Positions 55,177 to 64,000 of a stretch of 64,000 bases of DNA are shown here, one piece after another. Position numbers and translations under genes: made by a program. The stretch comes from Arthrobacter sp. StoSoilB5 (GTDB lineage: Bacteria; Actinomycetota; Actinomycetes; Actinomycetales; Micrococcaceae). Within the stretch, counting starts at the first letter, position 1. Each line of letters starts with the position of its first letter. Below the pieces are notes generated by a model. The model did not search any database. It was not told the origin of the DNA and saw only the letters and a list, made by a program, of their open reading frames with translations. The stretch is from NCBI RefSeq assembly GCF_019977235.1, contig NZ_AP024646.1, positions 1,550,001 through 1,614,000 on the forward strand, read 5' to 3'.

Positions 55177-56298
55177 ATGACCATTACTGCTACAGCACTC
55201 CCCAAATCGGGCGAAGAAGATGGGACGGTCAAGTACGCCGGCGTAGGTCCGCTGGAACTTGAAGCCGGCGGTTTCCTCCCCGATGTTGTGTTGGCCTACG
55301 AAACCTGGGGGCAGCTGAACGCTGATGCGTCCAACGCTGTCCTCGTTCAGCACGCACTGACGGGAAGCACGCATGTGGCCCGCGGCGCAACGGATGAGGA
55401 AGGCTGGTGGGAGCAGCTTGTCGGTCCCGGTGCGACGATCGACACCAACCGGTTCTTCGTTATCTCCATCAACATTGTGGGCGGCTGTTACGGCAGCACT
55501 GGCCCGTCGTCCGAGGCGCCGGACGGGCGGCCTTGGGGATCCCGCTTCCCCCTGGTCACTTTGCGCGACAGTACGGCAGCCGAAGCGCGCCTGGCCGATG
55601 CATTGGGCATCAAAGCATGGCACGCCGTCCTGGGCGGTTCCATGGGCGGCGCCCGCGCACTTGAATGGGCTGTGACCTATCCTGAGCGCGTTCAGCGGTG
55701 CGCAGTTATTTCTGTCGGCGCCTACAGCACAGCCGAGCAAATCGCTTTCGCCCAGTCGCAGACCCTGGCTATCCGCCAGGACCCCAACTTCAACAATGGC
55801 GACTACTACGGTGGACCGGCTCCCGAGGCGGGCCTCGCCCTGGCCCGCCGGATAGCCCACATCACCTACCGTTCCGCGCTGGAGCTTGATTTCCGCTTCG
55901 GGCGGGAAGCGCAACACCAGGAGACGCCGCTGGCCGCTGCGGTGCTGGGGGAACGCGGCCGCTACCAGGTGGAAAGCTACCTCGACCACCAAGGCACCAA
56001 GCTCGTGCGCCGGTTCGACGCCAACAGCTACATCGCCATCACTGAGGCACTCATGTCCCATGACATCAGCCGGGGCCGTGGCACCTTGAAGGACGCCTTG
56101 GCAAGCACCACTGCCGAGTTCTTCGTGGCAGCCGTCGACTCGGACCGCCTCTACTTCCCGGCCCAGTCATTGGAGCTGGCGCAAAATCTGCCAGGCAATG
56201 TTCCCGTCCACGTCATCGAGGCTCCCATCGGCCACGATGGCTTCCTGACCGAAATCGGCCAACTGTCAGAGCAACTGCGCGAGGCCTTCTTCGCCTAA
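55177..56298 (+). CDS. metX: Homoserine O-acetyltransferase
   Basis: 373 residues, alpha/beta hydrolase fold. Transfers acetyl from acetyl-CoA to homoserine. The nucleophile elbow is GGSMGG (Ser near residue 155); the Asp is in AAVDSDRLYFP and the His in IGHDGFL; the family motifs VLVQHALTGSTHV and GGCYGSTGPSS are present. ATG 55177 follows the SAM-IV riboswitch closely. Together with metY it forms the acetylation/direct-sulfhydrylation route to homocysteine. Confidence 0.96.
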   Translation: MTITATALPKSGEEDGTVKYAGVGPLELEAGGFLPDVVLAYETWGQLNADASNAVLVQHALTGSTHVARGATDEEGWWEQLVGPGATIDTNRFFVISINIVGGCYGSTGPSSEAPDGRPWGSRFPLVTLRDSTAAEARLADALGIKAWHAVLGGSMGGARALEWAVTYPERVQRCAVISVGAYSTAEQIAFAQSQTLAIRQDPNFNNGDYYGGPAPEAGLALARRIAHITYRSALELDFRFGREAQHQETPLAAAVLGERGRYQVESYLDHQGTKLVRRFDANSYIAITEALMSHDISRGRGTLKDALASTTAEFFVAAVDSDRLYFPAQSLELAQNLPGNVPVHVIEAPIGHDGFLTEIGQLSEQLREAFFA

Positions 56299-56304
56299 GC
56301 CGGC

Positions 56305-56709
56305 TCAGCCATTCATGATTTCGCCGCGCTGCTTCATGTAATCCTCCATGGCAATTTCGCCGTTGCTGAACTTGAGGTCCAGTTCGGCCAACTTGCGTGC
56401 GCGGAAGCCTTGGTGCCCGGAACCGCTGTTGCTGGGGAACGTAGTTGAAGAAACGTTCGACGGCGGTCCCGCCGGCGGTGCCGCATCCGCCGGGCGGATG
56501 TGGGTGGGCTCGGGAGAATAGCCGGGGTAGTTTTGCGGCTGGTAATTCTGCTGCTGTTGGTAGCCCGGCGGAGGAAACCCCTGTGGCGGGTAGCCCGGAC
56601 GGGAGAAGTTGCGGTCCTGGAGCCGCCGCGCCCGGGACTTGTTGTATATGCGGATCCCCAAGGGAATCAGCCACGAGCAGACGATGATCCAGAAGATCAG
56701 ATTGTTCAC
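56305..56709 (-). CDS. Small membrane protein with SHOCT domain
   Basis: 134 residues from GTG 56709, which has GGAGG eight bases upstream. One N-terminal membrane helix (about 3-20), a Pro/Gln/Tyr-rich linker (PPGYQQQQNYQPQNYPGY), and a C-terminal SHOCT motif (about 102-132; RKLAELDLKFSNGEIAMEDY). SHOCT is a short oligomerisation-type module of unknown role. Convergent with metX. Confidence 0.85.
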   Translation of the reverse strand: MNNLIFWIIVCSWLIPLGIRIYNKSRARRLQDRNFSRPGYPPQGFPPPGYQQQQNYQPQNYPGYSPEPTHIRPADAAPPAGPPSNVSSTTFPSNSGSGHQGFRARKLAELDLKFSNGEIAMEDYMKQRGEIMNG

Positions 56710-56752
56710 GGTGCAGGCCTCCTAGGTCTTAACCCAGCTTAGTCCCGCAGAT

Positions 56753-57892
56753 TCACACCAACTTTGCCTCCATGCCCAGGAACTTTCCGTAGCGCTCCAC
56801 TTCTGCCTCCAAAGCATGGTGTTCGGCTGTTGTGGCCGGCCGGTTCATTCTGACGTCGATTTCGCAGATCCCACCGCTGAAGGCGTGCCGCCACCATCCG
56901 GCCAACCTGCCATCCAGCAACACCACGTGAATGGGAGCATCGCCCTCCGGGAAGTAGGGCGCCTTTCCGCCGAGGTAGTGCCGCGACTCCGAATAGCCCA
57001 TCACGTACTCGTCGTAGCACTGGATGAGATCGACCCGGGGAAGTCTTGGCCCGGCGTCGGCTGGTGGGGGAGACGCTGCAAGCACATCGATGTCTTCGGC
57101 CGGCAGGTAGAAGTCCAGGCCGTCAATTGCCACGGTGGCCAGGGCGCCAGGAGCCCACTCTCCAGCCGCCTGCACGCCAAGCCGCACATCCTTCATGGTC
57201 AGTCCGGACCACGCGGCGCAATCCTTGACTGTGGCAGGTCCCCGGCTGCTGAAGTATCGCAGCGCCAACTGGCCCAAGGCCCACTCGCGGTCATCGCCCG
57301 TCAAGGAAGTGTCGCCAGGTGTGGGCACACGTTCCTGGAAGAGGGCGTAGGTCTGCTTCAGCGCGCCGCCAGCGGAGCGGACCGGAGCGCCGCTCACCAA
57401 AATTTTGCTGATCTCCGCGTGCATCAGGTGGTAAATGAAGCCAAGGCCTTTGCTGGGAAGCCCCGCCTGTTCCAGCACGTCGGCTAGTTCTTCGCGGGTT
57501 TTGTGGGCGCCACCGGCCACAGCTTCTGCAAGGATCCGCCCACTGACGGCGGTAGTGGCCTCATCAACTCCCGTCTGCCTGTACATGCCCTTGTTTCCTT
57601 GATGCAGGCGATCGGCAGACAAACCCATCAACCAGCCGAGGTCCTCACGATGCACAAAATGCCACGTCGGCCGCAGGATGTGCGTCCGCAGGATCCTGCC
57701 GTCAGCCACAGCCTCCTCTACTTGCCCGGCAGTGCTGCCGTTCGTTCTCTGGGCAAGAGTCCATCGGGCATAGGGAAATTCCTGCGATTGCACGGCGAGG
57801 AGGTTGCGCAGCACGTCATCGACGCTCCCGCCGAAAGGAGCCCGCAACTGCTGACGGCGCAGGCGCAGGCGGACAATGTCTTTAGGCTGCAT
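56753..57892 (-). CDS. Winged-helix DNA-binding protein of the AlkZ/YcaQ-like (HTH_42) family
   Basis: 379 residues. The N-terminal LAVQSQEFPYARWTLAQR contains the Q-x-Q motif that in AlkZ-type enzymes is the catalytic site of a DNA glycosylase acting on alkylated or crosslinked bases; HILRPTWHFVHREDLGWLM and a C-terminal CYDEYVMGY segment also fit the family. Whether this paralogue is an active glycosylase is not known. No secretion or membrane signals. Confidence 0.82.
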   Translation of the reverse strand: MQPKDIVRLRLRRQQLRAPFGGSVDDVLRNLLAVQSQEFPYARWTLAQRTNGSTAGQVEEAVADGRILRTHILRPTWHFVHREDLGWLMGLSADRLHQGNKGMYRQTGVDEATTAVSGRILAEAVAGGAHKTREELADVLEQAGLPSKGLGFIYHLMHAEISKILVSGAPVRSAGGALKQTYALFQERVPTPGDTSLTGDDREWALGQLALRYFSSRGPATVKDCAAWSGLTMKDVRLGVQAAGEWAPGALATVAIDGLDFYLPAEDIDVLAASPPPADAGPRLPRVDLIQCYDEYVMGYSESRHYLGGKAPYFPEGDAPIHVVLLDGRLAGWWRHAFSGGICEIDVRMNRPATTAEHHALEAEVERYGKFLGMEAKLV

Positions 57893-57921
57893 TGAACACT
57901 CCTGGCCGCAGTCGCATTACC

Positions 57922-58767
57922 TTAGCCGCGCGGCAGCATGGTGCCGTTGGGTCCGAAGACCGGTCCCGGCGTCGGGCGTTTGGGTGTAATGCCATCACCG
58001 GAGGATCTGTGCCGCAGCCTGCGGATAACCCACGGGACAAAGTACTCACGGGCCCACACCAGGTCCGAGGAACGGGCCTCGCGCCAGGTGCGCGCCGGAA
58101 GGGGCTTCGGAACGAGCGGTTCCAGGCTGTGATGGACGTTCAGGGCTTCCAAGACCATCATTGCGATGGTGTGGTGTCCCAGGGGTGAGAAATGCAGGCG
58201 GTCTTCGTCCCACATCCGGGGATCGGCCAACTGCCTCAGCGACCACATATCCGCAATGATTGCGTCGTGCCGTGCCGCCACCGTCCTGAGGTTTTCGTTG
58301 TAGATTGCCACCTTGCCGCGGATGCGGCCCAAGACCGAGGAAGCTGTGTCAGGTCCGTTGAACAGCACTACCGTGGCTCCACTGGAGCCCAGTTCCTGTA
58401 CGGCTGCGTCCAGCTTCTCCGCCAACTGGTCCGGGTCGCCGCCGGGGCGGATGAGGTCATTGCCGCCAGCAGAAATCGAGACCAGGTCCGGCTGGAGTTC
58501 CAGGCAAGGACCAACTTGTTCATCCACGATCTGCTGCAGTAAACGTCCACGGATGGCAAGGTTGGCGTAGGCGAAATCCTCGTGGCCGCGGCCGAGTTCT
58601 TCCGCTACCCGGTCAGCCCATCCGCGGAAGCCGCCGGGGTTCTGGGGCTCGGGATCGCCGATGCCTTCCGTGAACGAATCCCCCAGGGCCACGTAACGGC
58701 TCCAAGGGTGTGTTTGGACCGGGTCGCCCGGCTCCACCAATGAATTGACGTCACTCACGCTTTCCAT
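57922..58767 (-). CDS. SGNH/GDSL-type hydrolase
   Basis: 281 residues. The block I Ser is in VALGDSFTEGIGD, the Gly/Asn blocks are in ISAGGNDLI, and the terminal Asp/His dyad is in EDRLHFSPLGHHT. An esterase or lipase of unknown substrate. No signal peptide is obvious, so it is probably cytoplasmic. ATG 58767 was preferred, but GTG 58758, with AGGA at better spacing, is a real alternative. Confidence 0.88.
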   Translation of the reverse strand: MESVSDVNSLVEPGDPVQTHPWSRYVALGDSFTEGIGDPEPQNPGGFRGWADRVAEELGRGHEDFAYANLAIRGRLLQQIVDEQVGPCLELQPDLVSISAGGNDLIRPGGDPDQLAEKLDAAVQELGSSGATVVLFNGPDTASSVLGRIRGKVAIYNENLRTVAARHDAIIADMWSLRQLADPRMWDEDRLHFSPLGHHTIAMMVLEALNVHHSLEPLVPKPLPARTWREARSSDLVWAREYFVPWVIRRLRHRSSGDGITPKRPTPGPVFGPNGTMLPRG

Positions 58768-58835
58768 CCTGCCTTGAACCTGTAAACCTACGCCACCGTA
58801 GGTTGTTACCCATCGGTAACTGCAAGAATAGACCC

Positions 58836-59486
58836 ATGACTGAAGCCGTTGCATTCCCCGCGCCCGTTGTCCTGTGGTCCCATGACGAAGCCGAGCGGGA
58901 GGGCAAGCCGCTTCTGTTGCTGCTGCACGGCTACGGCTCCAACGAGGACGATCTCTTCAGCCTCGCCGGCCTGCTGCCCGAGGGCTTTGTGGTGGCCTCA
59001 CTTAGGGCACCGATGCCCATGGGGCCAGGCTTCACGTGGTTCCCGCTCACGGCGTCAATCGACTACTCGCTGGACGCCGTCAAACTGGCCGCTGAATACG
59101 CCTTGGAATGGCTGGACACCGTCAAGGCCAAGCATTCTTCAGTGACGCTGCTTGGCTTCTCCATGGGCATGGCCATGGCGACCACCATGCTCCGGTACCG
59201 TCCCGCGGACTTTGCTGCCGTCGTCGGGCTTTCGGGTTTTGTGGTGGACGCCGGCGATGACCCTGCCTTCCGCGATGCCGAACTTGACGGCACGTTACCG
59301 ATGTTCTGGGGCCGTGACCAGCAGGACCCCGTCATTACTCCGGACAAGATCGAATACACCATGGGCTGGGTGCGCAAGCACGTGGACCTCACCAAGGTGC
59401 TCTACACGGGCATGTGGCACGGTATCAACCAGCAGGAGATCGGCCACGTAGGTGAGTTCCTGACCCACAAGGTGCTCAGCGACTAA
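58836..59486 (+). CDS. Alpha/beta hydrolase, phospholipase/carboxylesterase family
   Basis: 216 residues. LLLLHGYGSNEDDLFSLAGLLP (oxyanion region), nucleophile Ser in LLGFSMGMAMA, Asp in GRDQQDPVITP and His near GHVGEFLTH. The size and layout fit the carboxylesterase/phospholipase (EstB/YpfH) family. ATG 58836 has no Shine-Dalgarno; AAGAAT six bases upstream suggests a leaderless transcript. Divergent from the SGNH hydrolase gene. Confidence 0.9.
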   Translation: MTEAVAFPAPVVLWSHDEAEREGKPLLLLLHGYGSNEDDLFSLAGLLPEGFVVASLRAPMPMGPGFTWFPLTASIDYSLDAVKLAAEYALEWLDTVKAKHSSVTLLGFSMGMAMATTMLRYRPADFAAVVGLSGFVVDAGDDPAFRDAELDGTLPMFWGRDQQDPVITPDKIEYTMGWVRKHVDLTKVLYTGMWHGINQQEIGHVGEFLTHKVLSD

Positions 59487-59493
59487 ACCCGCT

Positions 59494-59724
59494 TCAGGAT
59501 TCCTTGGTGATCCGGACCGTCTGGCCGTTCACGCTAACGGTGTCGCCTTCATGGAGTTGGCGGCCGCGGCGGTCTTCGATTTCGTCGTTGACCTTGACCA
59601 GGCCGTTCTTGATGAGCTCCGTTGCTTCAACGCCGTCCTCCACGAGGTTGGCGAGCTTCAGCAGCTGGCCGAGGCGGATCATGTCGTCGCGGATGGGGAT
59701 CTCTTCGATTTCCGGGTTGCTCAT
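59494..59724 (-). CDS. S4 domain RNA-binding protein (YbcJ-like)
   Basis: 76 residues, essentially a single S4 domain: IRLGQLLKLANLVEDGVEATELI and GLVKVNDEIEDRRGRQL. Small stand-alone S4 proteins bind structured RNA, often on the ribosome. ATG 59724 lacks a Shine-Dalgarno and may be leaderless. It converges on the esterase gene and is divergent from the transporter gene. Confidence 0.88.
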   Translation of the reverse strand: MSNPEIEEIPIRDDMIRLGQLLKLANLVEDGVEATELIKNGLVKVNDEIEDRRGRQLHEGDTVSVNGQTVRITKES

Positions 59725-59756
59725 ACAGCAATGATGCCTGAAGTAGTGTGGGGACA

Positions 59757-60752
59757 GTGCCACAGCCTTCTCCCCGTACCACGCTTCCGCTCGCCGTTGG
59801 CCTCCCGGTTGCTGTCGCAACCGGTTTGGTGATTCCGCTCCAAGGAAGGATCAACGGGGCGCTTGGGGCCACATTGGAGGACGGCATCGCCGCCTCTGTG
59901 GTGAGTTTCACCACAGGGCTTGTGCTTATCGCCGCAATTTCAGTGCTGACACCCAAAGGCAGGGCCGGCCTCCGGCGCATCGTCCCGGCGGTCCGCAACC
60001 GCAGCTTTCCGAGGTTCTACGTGATGGCAGGTGGCATCGGCGCGCTGTTCGTCTTTGCCCAGTCCTTCACTATTGGCCTGCTGGGCGTTGCCTTGTTCAC
60101 CGTGGCCGTCGTCACGGGGCAGACGCTGAGTGGATTGCTGGTTGATCGCCTGGGTATCGGCCCCGGCGGCAGGCGGTCCATCACCGGGGTCCGGGTTCTG
60201 GGCAGCATCCTGACTGTCGCCGCTGTGGCATGGGCTGTTTCCCCACGGTTCGGCGGCAGCACAGACGTCGCTTCGCTTGTATTGCCGATCCTCCTGCCGC
60301 TGGCTGCCGGGTTCTTCATGAGCTTCCAGCAAGCCATGAATGGGACCGCCACCGTGCACTATGGAACGCCCGTGGCAGCCACGCTGGTGAACTTCATTGC
60401 CGGTTCCGTCATCCTCTGGATCGCTTGGCTCATCAAGCTTTCGGTAGCGGGCGTGGGCAACCCCCTTCCCGGTGAATGGTGGTACTACCTGGGCGGGCCC
60501 ATGGGCTGCATATTCATTGGGCTCGCGGCGTTGCTGGTCCGCAGCCTTGGCGTGCTCATCACTGGTTTGGGCATGATCGCAGGGCAGCTGGTGGGCTCGT
60601 TGGTGCTCGACGTCGTGATCCCCAGTCCCGGTGCGGTGGTCGCCTTGCCCACGGTGCTGGGTACGGTCCTGACCTTGGCAGCCATCGTTGTGGCCACGCT
60701 GCCCTGGCCCAAGGGAGCATTCGTACGAAAGGTCCCGGGCAAAGGCCGGTAG
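59757..60752 (+). CDS. DMT family transporter (DUF606/YdcZ type, duplicated)
   Basis: 331 residues with about ten hydrophobic segments in two similar halves, each with a small-residue-rich opening (VIPLQGRINGALGATL and MSFQQAMNGTATVHYGTPV). This matches double-length DUF606 proteins of the drug/metabolite transporter group; the cargo is unknown. GTG 59757 is seven bases after TAGTGT, a TAnnnT -10, implying a leaderless message; GTG 59748 is an alternative. Confidence 0.85.
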   Translation: MPQPSPRTTLPLAVGLPVAVATGLVIPLQGRINGALGATLEDGIAASVVSFTTGLVLIAAISVLTPKGRAGLRRIVPAVRNRSFPRFYVMAGGIGALFVFAQSFTIGLLGVALFTVAVVTGQTLSGLLVDRLGIGPGGRRSITGVRVLGSILTVAAVAWAVSPRFGGSTDVASLVLPILLPLAAGFFMSFQQAMNGTATVHYGTPVAATLVNFIAGSVILWIAWLIKLSVAGVGNPLPGEWWYYLGGPMGCIFIGLAALLVRSLGVLITGLGMIAGQLVGSLVLDVVIPSPGAVVALPTVLGTVLTLAAIVVATLPWPKGAFVRKVPGKGR

Positions 60753-60889
60753 GCTAGGAGACGCAGCTTTCTGCACAGTTATTACCGGCACTATTTCCCC
60801 AGCCCACCCCGCCGGACAACATCGTCCGGATTCCGGGGCAAACCACCGCGGACCGCACCCAGCGGCCCTGTAGAACAAATGGAGTACCC

Positions 60890-62275
60890 ATGGCAGCAAA
60901 ATCCGTCCTTGACCAGGTCATTTCCCTCTCCAAGCGGAGGGGCTTTGTCTTCCAGGCCGGTGAAATCTATGGTGGCTCCCGTTCGGCGTGGGACTACGGT
61001 CCCCTTGGTGCGGAACTGAAGGAAAACATCAAGCGCCAGTGGTGGCAGAGCGTAGTCCGCGGCCGCGAAGACGTGGTTGGCTTGGACTCCTCAGTCATCC
61101 TTCCCCGCCAGGTCTGGGAAGCGTCCGGCCACGTCGAGGTGTTCTCCGACCCCCTGGTGGAGTGCCTTTCCTGCCACAAGCGCTACCGTGCCGACCACCT
61201 CGAGGAAGAGTATGAGGAAAAGAAGGGCCGCCCGGCCGAGAACGGCCTGAAGGATATTGCCTGCGCCAATTGCGGCACCCGTGGCCAGTGGACCGAGCCC
61301 CAGGAATTCTCCGGCCTCCTGAAGACCTTCCTCGGCCCCGTGGCCAGCGAAGAAGGCCTGCACTACCTCCGCCCGGAGACCGCACAGGGCATCTTCGTGA
61401 ACTTCAACAACGTACTCACCACCTCCCGGAAGAAGCCGCCGTTCGGCATCGGCCAGATCGGCAAGTCCTTCCGCAACGAAATCACGCCGGGCAACTTCAT
61501 CTTCCGGACCCGCGAGTTCGAACAGATGGAGATGGAATTCTTCGTCGAGCCCGGCACGGACGAGGAATGGCACCAGTACTGGATGAAGGAGCGCATGTCC
61601 TGGTACACCAGCCTGGGCATCCGCGAAGAGAACCTGCGCTTCTTCGAGCACCCGCTGGAGAAGCTGAGCCACTACTCCAAGGGCACCACTGACATCGAAT
61701 ACCGCTTCGGTTTCCAGGGCTCCGAGTGGGGCGAGCTCGAGGGCATCGCGAACCGTACGGACTTTGACCTCTCCACGCACGCCAAGGCCTCCGGTACGGA
61801 CCTGAGCTACTTCAACCAGGCCACCAACGAGCGCTACACGCCGTACGTGATCGAGCCCGCCGCCGGTTTGACCCGCTCCTTCATGGCGTTCCTCATCGAC
61901 GCGTACACAGAAGACGAGGCACCCAACGCCAAGGGCGGCGTCGATGTCCGCACAGTCCTGAAGCTGGATCCGCGACTTGCCCCGGTCAAGGCAGCTGTCC
62001 TGCCGCTGAGCCGCAACGAGGACCTGTCCCCGAAGGCAAAGGCGCTGGGCACCCAGCTGCGCAAGAACTGGAACATCGACTTCGACGACGCCGGAGCCAT
62101 CGGCCGCCGTTACCGCCGCCAGGACGAGATCGGTACCCCGTTCTGCATCACGGTGGACTTCGATACCCTCGAAGACCAGGCCGTGACCATCCGTGAGCGC
62201 GACACGATGAGCCAGGAACGCGTGTCCTTGGACAAGGTTGAGGCTTACCTGGCAGCACGACTGATCGGCGCCTAA
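60890..62275 (+). CDS. glyS: Glycine--tRNA ligase (dimeric, class II)
   Basis: 461 residues, the single-chain alpha2 type used by actinobacteria. Motif 1 region [12 protein letters not shown], motif 2 [19 protein letters not shown], and motif 3 [12 protein letters not shown] are present, plus a zinc-like Cys cluster (CLSCHKRY...CANCGTRG) in the insertion and a C-terminal anticodon-binding domain. GGAG precedes ATG. No riboswitch or T-box is visible upstream. A GNAT gene follows 2 bases later. Confidence 0.97.
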   Translation: MAAKSVLDQVISLSKRRGFVFQAGEIYGGSRSAWDYGPLGAELKENIKRQWWQSVVRGREDVVGLDSSVILPRQVWEASGHVEVFSDPLVECLSCHKRYRADHLEEEYEEKKGRPAENGLKDIACANCGTRGQWTEPQEFSGLLKTFLGPVASEEGLHYLRPETAQGIFVNFNNVLTTSRKKPPFGIGQIGKSFRNEITPGNFIFRTREFEQMEMEFFVEPGTDEEWHQYWMKERMSWYTSLGIREENLRFFEHPLEKLSHYSKGTTDIEYRFGFQGSEWGELEGIANRTDFDLSTHAKASGTDLSYFNQATNERYTPYVIEPAAGLTRSFMAFLIDAYTEDEAPNAKGGVDVRTVLKLDPRLAPVKAAVLPLSRNEDLSPKAKALGTQLRKNWNIDFDDAGAIGRRYRRQDEIGTPFCITVDFDTLEDQAVTIRERDTMSQERVSLDKVEAYLAARLIGA

Positions 62276-62277
62276 TC

Positions 62278-63240
62278 GTGGCTTTGGAATACCGCGAGTG
62301 GAAGGAAGGCGACGACCTCGCCCTCCTGGAAATCTGGGGCGGCCCGGAAACGCTCCCAGCCGAGCAGTTCCGTGCCGCGCTGGCGCCTTCCAGCAACCAG
62401 CCGTGGCGCCGTTGCATTGTGGCCGAGGACGTCGTTGACGGCGTTCGCATCCCAGTTGCTGCCGGAGTGGTCCACGAGGCTTCGCTGCACCCGGAACGCC
62501 TCTGGGCCTACATCGAGGTTGCCAAAGACCATCGCCGCAACGGCGTAGGCGCCACCCTGCTGACGATGCTGCGCCGCGAAGCCGGGAACTCGCCGTCGGG
62601 CGTTTCCAAGCTCCGCAGCAAAGTGGAGCCGGGCACGCCGGGTGCCGCCTTCGCCGAAGCCGCAGGGTTGGGACCCATTCAGCGTTCCCAGCTGGTTGTG
62701 GTGGATCCGGAGCCGCTGAAGCTTCCGCGGTTCGGCGACGGTTCTGAAGAAGCAGCCTCCGAACGCGTGGAGGACCTCGCCACCGGATCCGTGGAACTGA
62801 GCGAAGTGGTGGGCAGCTACTACTCAGCCGTCCATCATTGGGACAGCCCAGGTGAGCTCAGCATTGCCACAGTGCAGCGGCTCTTCCTGCACGATCTCGC
62901 CGGGGCCCACGGAGCCATTGTGCTGCGTGCGCCGAAAGCAAGCGCCTTTGGTGCCGGAGTGCCCGCCAGCCGAAAAGGCAAGATCCAGGCCTTCGCCATC
63001 AGCTACGCCCAAGGCAACTCCGAAGAGCCTTCGGACGTCTTCCTCGGTCACGATCCGAACCTGTCCGACGACGACGCAGAGGCTGCCGTGAGGGACCTCC
63101 TGGCGCTCATTGCCTACCAGCACCCCGTGCTGTTGGAAGTGGACGAATCGATGACGGCCCTGCGCAGCGTACTGGCACCCTTGCTGGATTCGGGCAAAGC
63201 CCATGTACGTGGCGCTGACACCCTGATCGTGAGCGACTGA
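62278..63240 (+). CDS. GNAT family N-acetyltransferase (two-domain)
   Basis: 320 residues. The first half has a GNAT motif A (VAKDHRRNGVGATLLTMLR) after LWAYIE; the second half (about 175-320) is a diverged GNAT-like domain (FLHDLAGAHGAIVLRA, VFLGHDPNLSDDDA). GTG 62278 is two bases after the glyS stop without its own clear Shine-Dalgarno, so it is probably translationally coupled to glyS. Substrate unknown. Confidence 0.85.
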   Translation: MALEYREWKEGDDLALLEIWGGPETLPAEQFRAALAPSSNQPWRRCIVAEDVVDGVRIPVAAGVVHEASLHPERLWAYIEVAKDHRRNGVGATLLTMLRREAGNSPSGVSKLRSKVEPGTPGAAFAEAAGLGPIQRSQLVVVDPEPLKLPRFGDGSEEAASERVEDLATGSVELSEVVGSYYSAVHHWDSPGELSIATVQRLFLHDLAGAHGAIVLRAPKASAFGAGVPASRKGKIQAFAISYAQGNSEEPSDVFLGHDPNLSDDDAEAAVRDLLALIAYQHPVLLEVDESMTALRSVLAPLLDSGKAHVRGADTLIVSD

Positions 63241-63259
63241 CCACCGTTCTTGCATCCCC

Positions 63260-63305
63260 GGATCCCGCCCTGACCATCACCGATGGGCAGGGCGGGATCC
63301 TGTTT
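63260..63305 (+). terminator. Rho-independent terminator after the glyS-GNAT operon
   Basis: GGATCCCGCCCTG (63260-63272) pairs perfectly with CAGGGCGGGATCC (63288-63300), followed by TGTTT. Confidence 0.8.
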
Positions 63306-63455
63306 AAGGACCTGCCCGGATCCATGTTGGCAGATGCCCTTGACGCGGCCACGGTGCAGGAGTAGGAAGGCGACGTAAGCCACGCGCCGAACATACTCGG
63401 AGGGAAGCGGCGTCTGTGGAACAGCTCCGGTCTCGTCTGAATCGGTGGTAACAAC

Positions 63456-64000
63456 ATGAATGGAACGGCCCTGGATGGGCTGCGGGATCAGCTGCGTGGG
63501 CAGCTCATCACTCCCGAAGACCCTGACTATGATTCGGCACGGGCAGTCTTCAACGCCATGGTGGACAAACGTCCGGCGGGCATCGTGCGGGTGGCCCAAG
63601 TGGCCGATGTGATCGCGGGGGTTAACTTCGCCCGGGAGAACTCCATGCCCCTGGCCATCAGGGGCGGCGGACACAGTGCCCCTGGATTTGGAACGTGGGA
63701 CGATGCCTTGGTCCTGGACTTCGTCAACCGTACAGGGGTCCGGGTTGATCCGGAGACCGCAACTGCGCGGGCCGAAAGCGGAACCACGTGGGCTGACTTC
63801 AACCATGCAACGCACGCCTTCGGGCTGGCGACCACGGGTGGGATCGTCGGGTCCACGGGAGTTGCCGGACTGACCCTGGGCGGGGGAATAGGCTACCTGG
63901 CCCGAAAGTACGGTCTCTCCTGCGACAACCTCATTTCAGCCGATGTCGTCACCGCGGATGGAAAGTTCCTTGTAGCCAGCGAGGACCAGAACGAGGACCT
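63456..64000 (+). CDS. FAD-binding oxidoreductase, berberine-bridge-enzyme-like (3' end beyond window)
   Basis: 181 codons are visible before the window ends. The PCMH-type FAD domain is clear: LAIRGGGHSAPGF, whose His is the usual covalent flavin attachment site, ESGTTWADFNHATHAFGLA, and TGVAGLTLGGGIGYLARKYG. BBE-like enzymes oxidise sugars, alcohols or alkaloid-like substrates with O2. ATG 63456 follows GGTGGTAACAAC with only a weak Shine-Dalgarno. The second FAD-binding residue (Cys) and the substrate domain lie outside the window. Confidence 0.88.
   Translation, partial: MNGTALDGLRDQLRGQLITPEDPDYDSARAVFNAMVDKRPAGIVRVAQVADVIAGVNFARENSMPLAIRGGGHSAPGFGTWDDALVLDFVNRTGVRVDPETATARAESGTTWADFNHATHAFGLATTGGIVGSTGVAGLTLGGGIGYLARKYGLSCDNLISADVVTADGKFLVASEDQNED

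Noticed and set aside
60753..60889. Glycine riboswitch or T-box before glyS
   Set aside because: No T-box sequence or tandem glycine aptamer motifs could be seen; only short GC-rich dyads.

Overview
The window is a gene-dense, high-GC stretch of chromosome from an actinobacterium. The gene content points to Arthrobacter/Paenarthrobacter or a close Micrococcaceae relative: a SAM-IV riboswitch, FHA/Ser-Thr-kinase operon, dimeric-type glycyl-tRNA synthetase, GatCAB, and sugar ABC importers without their own ATPase. The genus is inferred from gene content, not from an alignment. No rRNA, tRNA, prophage, insertion sequence or CRISPR array was seen.

Layout. 1-10732: a tightly overlapping operon of an RDD/FHA membrane protein (its frame is open at the window edge), a PP2C phosphatase, a zinc-ribbon/FHA protein, a transmembrane Ser/Thr kinase, an atypical FHA protein and a very large ubiquitin-fold/FHA/triple-ATPase protein of the EccC/EssC type. 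It looks like a phosphorylation-controlled, type VII secretion-related machine with no visible WXG100 substrate. 10801-15132: ligA, an inositol monophosphatase-family gene and an AAA ATPase. 15163-19531 (minus): a sulfonate-type ABC importer and flavin monooxygenase operon headed by a 21-codon Cys-rich leader peptide, probably a cysteine attenuator. 19873-24873: GNAT, Rid protein, and a CitA/CitB-like two-component system divergent from a CitMHS citrate transporter. 25023-28401: gatCAB. 28544-30180: a small secreted protein and a formylglycine-generating enzyme.

30281-36408: an oligosaccharide ABC importer operon (two permeases, Tat/lipoprotein binding protein, LacI regulator, Gfo/Idh/MocA dehydrogenase) with a LacI-type operator over its promoter. 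36409-39745: a LysR regulator divergent from tdh-kbl (threonine to glycine and acetyl-CoA), with a repeated 12-bp box between them. An inverted array of 32-bp repeats follows, then a FAD amine/amino-acid oxidoreductase and hutI. 42333-51021: a mucin-type O-glycan locus with a secreted GH101 endo-alpha-N-acetylgalactosaminidase facing an AgaS-like isomerase/deaminase, ROK kinase, PfkB-type kinase, GatY-type aldolase and DeoR regulator, which together describe galactosamine/tagatose-phosphate catabolism.

51031-64000: mainly housekeeping and small enzyme genes: histidine phosphatase, CPBP protease, VOC protein, metY and metX (the latter behind a SAM-IV riboswitch), SHOCT protein, winged-helix DNA-glycosylase-like protein, SGNH hydrolase, esterase, S4 protein, DMT transporter, glyS, GNAT protein, and a berberine-bridge-type FAD oxidase cut off by the window end. 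Sulfur metabolism recurs across the window: sulfonate uptake, sulfatase maturation and methionine synthesis.
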